Origin: Colwellia sp. Arc7-D
Lineage (GTDB): Bacteria > Pseudomonadota > Gammaproteobacteria > Enterobacterales > Alteromonadaceae
Assembly (NCBI RefSeq): GCF_003061515.1
Contig: NZ_CP028924.1
Coordinates: 434,001-498,000 of the forward strand
Reading direction: 5' to 3'
Length of the DNA stretch: 64,000 nt
The notes below the pieces were generated by a model. That model made no database searches. It was not told where the DNA came from and saw only the letters and a program-made list of their open reading frames with translations. Both the position numbers and the translations under genes were made by a program. Positions 1 to 8,601 of the stretch are shown in pieces. Within the stretch, counting starts at the first letter, position 1. Each line of letters begins with the position of its first letter.

Positions 1-1
1 G

Positions 2-40
2 CCTAGTGCCTTTAATGAAGTGACCCGCTCCAACGACTAA
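2..40 (+). CDS. Possible 3' end of a gene cut by the window edge
   Basis: One frame is open from base 2 to a TAA at 38-40, giving a 12-residue tail (PSAFNEVTRSND). A strong terminator hairpin follows 22 bases later, which is what one expects after a real gene end. Twelve codons are too few to name a family, and a chance open frame of this length is common. The terminator is the main support. Confidence 0.3.
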   Translation, partial: PSAFNEVTRSND

Positions 41-61
41 TTTATTATTAGAATCAAAAAT

Positions 62-91
62 AAAAACCCGACAGTTTAACGTCGGGTTTTT
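62..91 (+). terminator. Intrinsic terminator, probably bidirectional
   Basis: A perfect 10-base stem (AAAACCCGAC at 63-72, GTCGGGTTTT at 81-90) with an 8-base loop. It ends in a T run on the plus strand and in a T run on the minus strand as well. It lies between a possible plus-strand gene end at 40 and the minus-strand SPFH gene ending at 129, so it can serve both. Confidence 0.85.
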
Positions 92-128
92 ATGTATACA
101 ATCAGCATTAACGAGTCATTAAACGATA

Positions 129-1067
129 TTAAAGCTTGTTGTGAATACCTGCAGTTGATAACCATTGTTTAAAATCAAGTAAGTTTGCTGGCAGAATAAC
201 CTTAGTTGAAGGTTGGCTTAAGCCTTTCATTTGCTGTAAGTATTGCTCACTTAATTGCATATCTAAAGCTTGTTGACCACCCGGTTGTTCAATCGCTTCT
301 GCCAACTTGCTAATAGAGTCACCAGTTGCTTGCGCTATCGCTAGTATTTCTGCTGCTTTACCTTCAGCAGAATTGATTCGGCGTTGTTTTTCACCTTCAG
401 ACAGGTTAATTAACTCTGTCATTTTACCTTCAGAGCGATTAATACGACTGGCTCTATCACCTAAACTTTTCGCTAAAATAGCACGACGTTCTCGTTCGGC
501 ATTCACTTGCATCTCCATAGCATTGCGAACGGTTACTGGCGGTGTGATATTTTTAATCTCGTAGCGATGCACTCTAATACCCCAACTTTCACCTGCTTTA
601 TCAAGTACCTCTACGACTTTAGCGCTAATAATGTCACGTTCTTCAAAAGTACGGTCTAGCTCTAAGGTGCCAATTACCGAGCGCGTTGTGGTTTGGGCAA
701 GTTGCATGGCAGCGAAGCGATAGTCGGTAATACCGTAACTTGCTTTTACCGCATCAATGACTTGAATGTAAATAACACCATCGACTTCAACATTAACTTC
801 ATCCTTTGAAAAACATTCTTGAGGCGGTACTTCTATGGTTTCTTCTTTTAGATCTTGAATAAATGCCACACGATCAATAAAAGGTAATAGCAAGTGAAAG
901 CCTGCTTCTAATGTGCAGCGATACTTACCTAAACGTTCAACAATATAAGCTGATTTGGTGGGTACTAAACAAATAGCTTGGAAAAACTTATAGGCAAGGT
1001 ATAAAAAGATAAATGCCCAAACAGCTAATACGGCTAAATCGAGCGTATTTCCATCGAGTGCTATCAT
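129..1067 (-). CDS. SPFH/Band 7 (stomatin-like) membrane protein, second copy
   Basis: A 312-residue protein of the SPFH (stomatin/prohibitin/flotillin/HflK) family, thought to form inner-membrane rings or microdomains that affect proteases and membrane quality. One N-terminal membrane span lies at about residues 10-32, then the Band 7 domain (about 33-200; 'VERLGKY', 'SYGITDYRFAAMQLAQTTTRSVIG'-like block), then a charged helical stretch with repeated SEG motifs (about 200-245). The ATG is preceded by AAGGAGC (complement of 1074-1080). It overlaps the paralogous gene upstream by 4 bases, so the two are translationally coupled, and NfeD lies before them. NfeD-SPFH pairing is a known arrangement. 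Paralogue of the 306-residue neighbour. The precise substrate is unknown; family assignment is secure. Confidence 0.9.
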   Translation of the reverse strand: MIALDGNTLDLAVLAVWAFIFLYLAYKFFQAICLVPTKSAYIVERLGKYRCTLEAGFHLLLPFIDRVAFIQDLKEETIEVPPQECFSKDEVNVEVDGVIYIQVIDAVKASYGITDYRFAAMQLAQTTTRSVIGTLELDRTFEERDIISAKVVEVLDKAGESWGIRVHRYEIKNITPPVTVRNAMEMQVNAERERRAILAKSLGDRASRINRSEGKMTELINLSEGEKQRRINSAEGKAAEILAIAQATGDSISKLAEAIEQPGGQQALDMQLSEQYLQQMKGLSQPSTKVILPANLLDFKQWLSTAGIHNKL

Positions 1068-1984
1068 GATTTTGCTCCTTGAATATTTTGCGTTACTTTT
1101 TCCATGCCTTGGAAAAAACCTTCTAATTTAGCGACTTCACTTGGCACGATAGACACGTCAGCTGTTTTAAGAATATTGCCGGTTTGTGAGATAAATTGTT
1201 CTAATAAACGCATTTTTATCGCTTGGTCTCCGCTAGGTAAAGCCGCTGCTTTGGCAATTAAATTAATACCTTCTGCTGAAGCTTGAGTAAGAATAACTAT
1301 TTCTTGTGCTCGACCGTGAGCTTCGTTGATTTGTTTTTGCTTGTCACCTTCTGACAGGTTTATTGCTTCTTGGCGTTCACCTTCAGATAAGTTGATAGTC
1401 GACTCTTTTTCCGCTTCCGCTAGCGTAATTTCAGCACGCTTTTGGCGTTCAGCTTCCATTTGCTTTTCTAATGTATGAATAACATTGACTGACGGTGTTA
1501 TGTTACGCACTTCATAGCGTAAGACTTTAATCCCCCAAGGATCAGACGCCTTGTCAATTTCACGTACTATGGTTTCATTTAAGGTGTCGCGTTCAGAAAA
1601 GGTTTGACCCAAGTTTAATTTACCAATCTCAGAGCGCATCGTAGTTTGCGCTAAGTTAATGCTAGCACGACGATAATCTTCAATACCGTAACTGGCTCTT
1701 TCGCCGTCCATTACTTGAATATAAACCAATCCATCGACACTAATTTGCACGTTATCGCGTGAAATACAGCTCTGCGCTGGTATATCTAACACTTGCTCGC
1801 GGGTTTCGTGACGATAAGCTACGCGATCAACAAAGGGGATTAAAAAATGCAATCCTGGAGGCAAAACGGCGCGAAATTTTCCTAAACGCTCGATCACGCA
1901 AATTTCTTTCATTTGTACTACCAGTACAAGTTTTAAAACGATAAAGAGTAATGCTAGAAATACAAATGTAATAGTCGCTAACAT
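1064..1984 (-). CDS. SPFH/Band 7 (stomatin-like, QmcA-type) membrane protein, first copy
   Basis: A 306-residue SPFH protein with one N-terminal membrane span (about residues 3-23), a Band 7 core ('IERLGKFRAVLPPGLHFLIP', then the SYGIEDYRRA block), and a C-terminal amphipathic helix with two INLSEG repeats near 210-230. It resembles the E. coli QmcA/paraslipin group more than HflC. It starts with ATG after a GGAG ribosome-binding site. It sits between the NfeD gene (48 bases upstream) and its paralogue (4-base overlap), so the three probably form one operon. The two SPFH proteins are clearly related along their whole length, consistent with tandem duplication and possible hetero-oligomer formation; that last point is inference. 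Confidence 0.9.
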   Translation of the reverse strand: MLATITFVFLALLFIVLKLVLVVQMKEICVIERLGKFRAVLPPGLHFLIPFVDRVAYRHETREQVLDIPAQSCISRDNVQISVDGLVYIQVMDGERASYGIEDYRRASINLAQTTMRSEIGKLNLGQTFSERDTLNETIVREIDKASDPWGIKVLRYEVRNITPSVNVIHTLEKQMEAERQKRAEITLAEAEKESTINLSEGERQEAINLSEGDKQKQINEAHGRAQEIVILTQASAEGINLIAKAAALPSGDQAIKMRLLEQFISQTGNILKTADVSIVPSEVAKLEGFFQGMEKVTQNIQGAKS

Positions 1985-2032
1985 AGGTATTCTCCTATTT
2001 TATTTAGTATTATTTGAATTGAATTAAATTGA

Positions 2033-2500
2033 TTAATTTAGCGCGTGTTCTTTACTGGCTTCAACCACTAATGAAATGTTTTCTTTGCAAACGATGTCGG
2101 CTTGGCTGCCTGCTTCGATAATAGAGCCATCGCCTAACGCTGTCCAAGTTGTACCTTGATATTCAACTCTACCTGCACGTGTTCCTGGGCCTATTTGTTC
2201 AAGAACGAGTACGGATTTTCCGTAAATATCTACCTCTTCATAAATATTTTCAATGATAGTTTCACCAGGGAAGTATCGTTGGGTAATAAAGTACACAAGG
2301 ATAAGTAGGAAGGTTGCAACGATAAACCATGTGGTTAGCGTTATTATCCAAGTATCAAGAATTTCTTGTTGTACGCCAACAGCGACTATTAATGACGCTA
2401 TGCCTAAATTGAGTAAGATACCGCCGGGTACGAAAATCTCTAAACAGGCAAATAAAATAGCCAAGATAATCCAAGTTTCAAAAAATAGTATGTATTCCAT
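2033..2500 (-). CDS. NfeD family membrane protein
   Basis: About 155 residues: a hydrophobic N-terminal half with two to three membrane spans (about residues 3-70), then a short soluble OB-fold domain (about 90-150; 'GPGTRAGRVEYQGTTW', typical NfeD C-terminal core). NfeD proteins partner SPFH proteins and are thought to help assemble or anchor them. I place the start at the ATG at 2500 because GGAG lies 6 bases upstream (complement of 2507-2510). An open frame runs on to a TTG at 2512, but that start would overlap the ribosome-binding site. First gene of the NfeD-SPFH-SPFH operon. Confidence 0.88.
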   Translation of the reverse strand: MEYILFFETWIILAILFACLEIFVPGGILLNLGIASLIVAVGVQQEILDTWIITLTTWFIVATFLLILVYFITQRYFPGETIIENIYEEVDIYGKSVLVLEQIGPGTRAGRVEYQGTTWTALGDGSIIEAGSQADIVCKENISLVVEASKEHALN

Positions 2501-2662
2501 TACCATCTCCAAGATATGAGTACTGTTAATCTAAAGTTAACAGCGATGCATTCAAAGTAACAAGTGCGACATATTATGTCAAGCTTGCTGATTCGTTTAT
2601 CTTTGATGTTAAATAGCGAAAGCTTTACGCAGATTCACAAAACACCGTACTTTCTGTACATA

Positions 2663-2687
2663 AAAAAACCGGCTGATGCCGGTTTTT
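2663..2687 (-). terminator. Intrinsic terminator after hutU (bidirectional)
   Basis: Stem AAAAACCGGC / GCCGGTTTTT with a TGAT loop, flanked by A and T runs on both sides. It lies downstream of hutU, which ends at 2755 on the minus strand. Confidence 0.85.
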
Positions 2688-2754
2688 AGTTCGTTTGATA
2701 GGCGCTTAATTCAAAGTGTGGAAATTCATGCTTTGAAATTTAAGCAAATGCAGC

Positions 2755-4797
2755 TTACAGCGATAAGTTATCTAAAATATCATCTTCAACTAAGTTTGCT
2801 AAGGTAACTTTAAGTTTGGGTGTTCGTGCCATTTCGCGCTTAATGGCAAAGTTGGCTTCTTCATTACGTGCCCAACTACGACGAGCAATACCATTGTTAA
2901 CGTCAAACAATAACATTGATTTTAATCGGCGTTCTGCCGCTTCGCTACCGTCAAGTAACATACCAAAACCACCGTTGACCACTTCACCCCAGCCTACGCC
3001 GCCGCCATTATGAATTGATACCCAAGTTGCGCCACGGAAACTATCACCAATAACATTGTGTATTGCCATATCAGCGGTAAATCGGCTACCGTCATAAATG
3101 TTTGATGTTTCACGAAACGGTGAATCAGTACCACTAACATCGTGATGATCACGACCAAGGACTACTGGACCAATTTCGCCATTGTTAATCGCATCATTAA
3201 AAGCTTTAGCGATTTCCATACGGCCTTGCGCATCAGCATAAAGAATACGAGCTTGTGAACCCACCACTAACTTGTTTTGTTTGGCGTCTTCAATCCAAGT
3301 GATATTGTCTTGCATTTGTTGCTGAATTTCTTCAGGTGACTCTTGCATGATTTTTTTCAATACACTGGCGGCAATGGCATCAGTTTTATCTAAATCTTCT
3401 GGTTTACCTGAAGCGCAAACCCAACGAAATGGCCCAAAACCATAATCGAAACACATGGGGCCTAAGATATCTTGCACGTATGATGGATATTTGAAATCAA
3501 TGCCATTTTCTGCCATTACATCTCCGCCTGCGCGTGACGCTTCTAACAGAAAAGCATTACCGTAATCGAAGAAGTAAGTTCCACGTGCTGTGTGTTTGTT
3601 AACCGCATCAGCATGGCGTTTTAATGTAGATTGTACTTTTTCTTTGAATACTTCTGGCTCTTCGCGAATCAAACGGTTTGACTCTTCATAGCTTATATCA
3701 ACTGGGTAATAACCGCCTGACCATGGGTTATGCAGTGATGTTTGGTCTGAGCCTAGATGAATGAAAATATCTTCTTCAAAAAAGCTTTCCCATACATCAA
3801 CTATGTTACCAATATAAGCAATTGATACCACTTCTTCATTGGCTTGTGCTGCTTTTACACGTGTAACAAGTTCGCTCATGTTATCAATTAACTCATCAAC
3901 CCAACCTTGTTGATGACGCTTAGTTGCCGCTTTTGCGTTAACTTCAGCGCATACAGTGACACAGTTTGCAATATTACCTGCTTTTGGCTGTGCGCCACTC
4001 ATACCGCCTAATCCAGCCGTTAGGAAAATCTTACCTTTGGTCGTTTCATTTTTGTTATTACCTTTATTAAGCACCTTACGAAATGCGTTCATGACGGTAA
4101 TGGTTGTGCCGTGTACTATGCCTTGTGGGCCAATATACATAAATGACCCCGCTGTCATTTGGCCATACTGAGTAACACCTAAGGCATTAAACTTTTCCCA
4201 ATCATCAGGTTGAGAGTAGTTCGGGATCATCATACCATTGGTCACAACTACTCGTGGTGCATCTTCCGATGATGGAAATAAGCCCATCGGGTGACCAGAG
4301 TATAAATGTAAAGTTTGATCGCTTTCCATTTCACTTAAGTATTTCATGGTTAATAAATATTGTGCCCAGTTTTGGAACACCGCACCGTTACCACCATAAG
4401 TAATTAGCTCTTCAGGATGCTGTGCAACCGCTGGATCTAGGTTATTCTCAACCATCAACATAATAGCTGCAGCTTGCTGACATTTTGCTGGGTAGTCAGC
4501 AATTGAGCGTGATTTCATGTGATAGCTAGGCTTAAAGCGATACATATAAATACGGCCAAAGTCTTTTAGCTCTTGTGCAAATTCAGTTGCTAGCTCCTGA
4601 TGCCACTCTTTTGGAAAATAGCGTAGGGCGTTTCTTACGGCTAATTGTTTTTCTGCTACGGAAAGAATGTCTTTACGCTTAGGTGCGCGGTTAGCGTCAA
4701 TTGGGTAAGGCTTAGCTTCTGGTAATATAGCCGGAATGCCTTGCTTTACACTCTCTTTAAAAAGCGTTGACGCTTGAAGATTCATTGTTGTGTCCAT
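2755..4797 (-). CDS. hutU: Urocanate hydratase, long form
   Basis: Second step of histidine degradation: adds water to urocanate to give imidazolonepropionate, using tightly bound NAD+. At 680 residues it is about 120 longer than the usual bacterial HutU (about 555) and matches the length of the eukaryotic-type enzyme. Family motifs are present: 'ITYGGNGAVFQNW' near residue 130, 'GLGGMSGAQPKA' near 262 (dinucleotide binding), 'YIGNIVDVW' near 330 and 'GPFRWVC' near 465. The ATG follows GGGAGC (complement of 4805-4810). hutH ends 16 bases upstream, so hutH-hutU are co-transcribed, with repression by HutC expected. The reading frame is intact. Confidence 0.95.
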   Translation of the reverse strand: MDTTMNLQASTLFKESVKQGIPAILPEAKPYPIDANRAPKRKDILSVAEKQLAVRNALRYFPKEWHQELATEFAQELKDFGRIYMYRFKPSYHMKSRSIADYPAKCQQAAAIMLMVENNLDPAVAQHPEELITYGGNGAVFQNWAQYLLTMKYLSEMESDQTLHLYSGHPMGLFPSSEDAPRVVVTNGMMIPNYSQPDDWEKFNALGVTQYGQMTAGSFMYIGPQGIVHGTTITVMNAFRKVLNKGNNKNETTKGKIFLTAGLGGMSGAQPKAGNIANCVTVCAEVNAKAATKRHQQGWVDELIDNMSELVTRVKAAQANEEVVSIAYIGNIVDVWESFFEEDIFIHLGSDQTSLHNPWSGGYYPVDISYEESNRLIREEPEVFKEKVQSTLKRHADAVNKHTARGTYFFDYGNAFLLEASRAGGDVMAENGIDFKYPSYVQDILGPMCFDYGFGPFRWVCASGKPEDLDKTDAIAASVLKKIMQESPEEIQQQMQDNITWIEDAKQNKLVVGSQARILYADAQGRMEIAKAFNDAINNGEIGPVVLGRDHHDVSGTDSPFRETSNIYDGSRFTADMAIHNVIGDSFRGATWVSIHNGGGVGWGEVVNGGFGMLLDGSEAAERRLKSMLLFDVNNGIARRSWARNEEANFAIKREMARTPKLKVTLANLVEDDILDNLSL

Positions 4798-4813
4798 TAT
4801 TAAAGCTCCCTAA

Positions 4814-6330
4814 TTATTCATCAAAGCTAACGGTAAATGCTTGTGATCGAACTAAGGCGATCATGGCATCAATATCAGGTTTTAACAGTCTATCTTCTTC
4901 TAGTTTCGCCACTTTCGCTCTTATCACAGCGAAGTTTTTCTCAATAATGTCTGAACATTTATTTGGGCGCCTAAACTCAATTGCTTGTGCAGCATACATA
5001 AGTTCAATCGCTATAATTTTTTCTAAGTTTCCTAAGATTTGGTTAAACTGTCGACTTGAAATGCTGCCCATAGATACGTGATCTTCTTGACCCATAGACG
5101 TAGGCACGCTATCAGCTGAAGGCGGAAAACAAAGCGATTTGTTTTCGGTGACTAATGCGGCTGTAGTGTATTGCGGGATCATCATGCCTGAATTCAAACC
5201 ACCTGAAGCGGTAAGTAGGCGAGGTAAACCATGCAGACCTTCTAACAATAAATAGCAACGACGGTCAGAGATGTTACCCAGTTCTGCACTGGCAATCGAA
5301 GCATAATCAAGCACCATTGCTAAAGGCTGACCATGGAAGTTACCACCTGAAATAGCTTCTTCACTGCTGATAACTATAGGGTTATCAGTTACAGAATTCA
5401 TTTCAATTTCAGCTAGGTCATTCAAATGGTTATAGGCGTTACGAGATGCGCCATGAACTTGTGGTATACATCTAAGCGAATAAGGGTCTTGCACACGATC
5501 ACAGTTGGTGTGTGATGACATGTTTTCAGAACCAGTAAAAAACCTACGCATACGTGATGCTACTTCAACATTGCCAGGGAATGGACGAGTCGCGTGTAGC
5601 TCTTCTCTAAAAGGTGACTGACTACCTTGCATGCCTTCAATACTCATTGCACCGGTTAAGTCAGCTAAATTTAGCAAGTAACGCATCTTCGTTAAACCAG
5701 TAATAGCATGAGATAAAATAAACTGTGTGCCATTTATTAACGCCAAACCTTCTTTAGCGTGCAATTCCATTGGCATTAAACCGTGTTCTTTTAGTGCTTG
5801 TGCGGCTGGGATGATTTTATCAGCTTGGCCATCTTCACTCTGCCAGAACTCGCCTTCGCCAAGTAAAGGTAAAAATAGATGTGAAAGGGGGCTAAGTCAC
5901 CTGATGCGCCAACCGAACCTTGTTCTGGTACGACAGGAATAAGGTCAAGTTCGATAAACGCCAACATTCTTTCAACAGTTTCTAGTCGAATACCTGAAAA
6001 ACCTTTACTTAATGCGTGCACTTTAGTGATCAACATTAATTTTGAAATAGCTTTAGCTATTGGCTCACCAACACCAACAGCATGAGTGATCAATAAATTT
6101 GTTTGCAGTAAGTTGGTTTGAGCTGGTGTGATTTGAGTGTCGCATAATGGACCAAAACCGGTATTAATACCGTATACCGCTTTATCAGACGCGGCCATTT
6201 TTTCCACTCTTTGACGACTGATATTAATGTTATTTAAAGCTTCTTGGCAAAGTTCTGCTTTGATACTGCCGTTGGCAATACCATTAACAATATCAAGATC
6301 TAGATGGTCGATACCGTATTTAAATGTCAT
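4814..6330 (-). CDS. hutH: Histidine ammonia-lyase, reading frame broken by one missing base
   Basis: First step of histidine degradation: non-oxidative removal of ammonia to give trans-urocanate. The N-terminal part (6330 to about 5888) carries the Ala142-Ser143-Gly144 triad that cyclises to the MIO cofactor (within GSVGASGDLAP). Directly after it the frame fails at a C5 run (5887-5891, read as G5 on the plus strand). Adding one base restores the expected 'LAPLSHLFLPLLGEGEF' sequence and joins the second part (to 4814), which carries 'NPIVISSEEAISGGNFHGQ' and 'QEDHVSMGSISSRQ'. The joined protein would be 505 residues, the normal length. ATG after GGAGCG. The shift may be a real mutation or a sequence error; similar losses in priA, gspD and gspK favour error. 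Confidence 0.9.
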
Positions 6331-6345
6331 CTTAACGCTCCTAAA

Positions 6346-7062
6346 CTAAAAAATTAAATGGCTACCTAAACGGTATTTATTACCAGGTGCCGTTAATATG
6401 GCTAAGCTGACAACACCTTGGCTCGACCAAGTACGACGCTTAACCTGTAAACAAGGGGTAGTATTGCTAATAGCCAATAATTGACTGATTTCATCTTTGG
6501 CTAACACCGCTTCAACTTCATGAGTTGCTTCAGTTAATGGTGCTTCAGATGATAAATATTCATGTGGTGTTATTTGAGTAAAATTTTGCTCAAGGTAATT
6601 TGGGATCAATTTTGGATTAACAAAACGTTGCTCTAATTGTATAGGCGCATTATTCTCAAAATGCAATACGCTCGAGTAGTAAGCGGTTTCGCCGGTTTTA
6701 AGGGCTAAAAGAATAGCGACCTCGTCATTAACTTCGACACTTTGTAAGGTTAACTGTTCAGCATGATACTGATGTCCGCGCTCTTGTATTTCATCGGCAA
6801 TATTACGAATTTCTAATAGGGATGACTGTGACTTAAACGTAGCAACAAATGTACCTGAGCCTTGAGAACGCACCAATAAACCTTGTTCGGTAAGCTCTTG
6901 TAAAGCTCGACGTGCGGTCATTCGACTGACTGAAAACTGCTCGGCTAGTTCATTTTCTGAGGGAACTTTACTGTGTTCCTGCCAATCGCCAGATTCAATA
7001 TTTTCACAAATATGTTGTTTAATAATATTATATTTTGCTGTTTTTACTTGTGTCATTGTCAT
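6346..7062 (-). CDS. hutC: HutC, GntR-family histidine-utilisation repressor
   Basis: A GntR/HutC-type repressor: N-terminal winged helix (about residues 8-75 of the shorter form; 'SENELAEQFSVSRMTARRALQELTEQGLL' pattern) and a C-terminal UTRA ligand domain (about 90-235) that in relatives binds urocanate. I start it at the ATG at 7062 (or 7056), giving about 238 residues, the family length. The open frame runs up to 7116, but that extension would be translated across the operator at 7099-7110 and has no family-like sequence. It is transcribed with hutH and hutU and diverges from hutI. Two HutC-type operators in the shared upstream region imply autoregulation. Confidence 0.92.
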   Translation of the reverse strand: MTMTQVKTAKYNIIKQHICENIESGDWQEHSKVPSENELAEQFSVSRMTARRALQELTEQGLLVRSQGSGTFVATFKSQSSLLEIRNIADEIQERGHQYHAEQLTLQSVEVNDEVAILLALKTGETAYYSSVLHFENNAPIQLEQRFVNPKLIPNYLEQNFTQITPHEYLSSEAPLTEATHEVEAVLAKDEISQLLAISNTTPCLQVKRRTWSSQGVVSLAILTAPGNKYRLGSHLIF

Positions 7063-7098
7063 GCCCAATACGTAATAATATGCAGAGTAAACTCTTAC

Positions 7099-7110
7099 TT
7101 GTATATACAA
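7099..7110. promoter_or_regulatory. HutC operator 1
   Basis: Perfect 12-base palindrome TTGTATATACAA, matching the TGTA-N2-TACA core described for HutC sites in pseudomonads. It lies just upstream of the preferred hutC start. Confidence 0.8.
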
Positions 7111-7137
7111 TCTCATTTTTTTAACTCAGGGTCAACA

Positions 7138-7151
7138 CTTGTATATACAAG
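7138..7151. promoter_or_regulatory. HutC operator 2
   Basis: Perfect 14-base palindrome CTTGTATATACAAG. Its centre is 40 bases from that of operator 1, close to four helical turns, so two dimers would sit on the same DNA face. Placed between hutC and hutI, so it can control both directions. Confidence 0.82.
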
Positions 7152-7267
7152 CTTGATTGTTAAAATACTATCAGTTAGAGTATTAACCAGAAATATCACC
7201 CGCTAACCCTTGTGACCTCACTCATTACAAATGAACGTTGGCCTTCAACAGGTAATCTGGAATTCTT

Positions 7268-8503
7268 ATGTCAATAAACACTACTGCATGGCAAACCCTT
7301 TGGACTAATGTCAATTTAGCTACCATGACCGAGGGAGCTAAAGGCTATGGCGCTATTGAAAATGGTGCTATAGCAATTGCTAATGGAAAAATAGCTTGGC
7401 TAGGCACTGAAGCTCAATTGCCAGATTTCGATTTTAATACCGTTAAAGTTATTGACGGTGGCGGCACTTGGTTAACACCTGGCTTGGTCGACTGTCATAC
7501 GCACATTGTTTATGGTGGTAATCGTGCAAATGAATTTGAAATGCGCCTAGAAGGAAAAAGTTATCAAGAAATAGCTAATGCCGGCGGTGGTATTATTTCT
7601 ACCGTTAAAGCAACACGTGCTGCCAGTGAAGAAGCGTTATTCAAAAGTGCATTAAAACGTTTAAAAGCATTACATCAGCAAGGTGTCACCAGTATTGAAA
7701 TTAAATCGGGTTATGGTTTAGATACTGACAACGAAATTAAAATGTTAAAGGTAGCAAAACGTTTAGGTGAAACACTGCCGGTGACTGTGTTAAAAACTTT
7801 TCTAGGCGCACACGCACTGCCAACTGAATACAAAGACCGAGCCGATGAATATATCGATTTAGTTTGCGAAGAGATGATCCCTAAAATTTCGGCCAGTAAA
7901 CTCGTCGATGCAGTTGACGTGTTTTGTGAGGGAATTGGCTTTAACTTAGCGCAAACCGAAAAAGTTTTTGCCGCTGCAAAAGCGCATCACTTACCTGTTA
8001 AAGTACATGCTGAACAATTATCAAATCTTGGTGGTACTGAATTAGCGGCTAAATATCAGGCATTGTCTTCTGATCACATAGAGTTTTTAGATGAAGCGGG
8101 TGTAAAAGCAATGAAATCGGCTGATATGACTGCGGTTTTGTTACCGGGTGCTTTCTATTTTCTACGCGAAACCCAATTACCGCCAATGGAGCTATTACGT
8201 AAGCACAAGGTAAGTATGGCTATTGCAACAGATGCAAATCCAGGTTCATCACCTATTAACTCCATTCAACTTATGCTGAATATGGCTTGTACACTGTTTA
8301 GATTAACGCCTGCTGAGGCATTGGCAGGTGTTACTTGTCATGGTGCTAAAGCGTTAGGGTTGTCAGGAAAAAAAGGGCAGTTAGCCGTTGGTTATGATGC
8401 TGATATTGCTTGTTGGGATATCGAGCAGCCTGCTGAATTATGTTATCAGTTTGGTGTCAATCCGTTGGTCAACTTAATACAGGCAGGAAAAGTAGTTATT
8501 TAA
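7268..8503 (+). CDS. hutI: Imidazolonepropionase
   Basis: Third step of histidine degradation: hydrolyses 4-imidazolone-5-propionate to N-formimino-glutamate. It is a 411-residue metal-dependent amidohydrolase: metal-binding His77-x-His79 in '[12 protein letters not shown]', then '[12 protein letters not shown]', '[12 protein letters not shown]' and the metal-binding Asp in '[10 protein letters not shown]'. Normal length. It is transcribed away from hutC, with the twin operators in between. No formiminoglutamase (hutG) or deiminase (hutF) gene lies next to it, so the pathway must be finished by genes elsewhere. Confidence 0.96.
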   Translation: MSINTTAWQTLWTNVNLATMTEGAKGYGAIENGAIAIANGKIAWLGTEAQLPDFDFNTVKVIDGGGTWLTPGLVDCHTHIVYGGNRANEFEMRLEGKSYQEIANAGGGIISTVKATRAASEEALFKSALKRLKALHQQGVTSIEIKSGYGLDTDNEIKMLKVAKRLGETLPVTVLKTFLGAHALPTEYKDRADEYIDLVCEEMIPKISASKLVDAVDVFCEGIGFNLAQTEKVFAAAKAHHLPVKVHAEQLSNLGGTELAAKYQALSSDHIEFLDEAGVKAMKSADMTAVLLPGAFYFLRETQLPPMELLRKHKVSMAIATDANPGSSPINSIQLMLNMACTLFRLTPAEALAGVTCHGAKALGLSGKKGQLAVGYDADIACWDIEQPAELCYQFGVNPLVNLIQAGKVVI

Positions 8504-8601
8504 TTGTTATTACAAAAGCTTAGCAGAGCTTAAACCTTGTTGCTGTACAAAAGCTGGCGAATTGATTAGTCTTAGTCAATGTTGTTGGTTTGGGTTTTGT
8601 T

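Noticed and set aside
7063..7116. Longer N terminus for HutC
   Set aside because: It would be translated across operator 1 and adds sequence not typical of HutC; ATG at 7062/7056 gives the family length.
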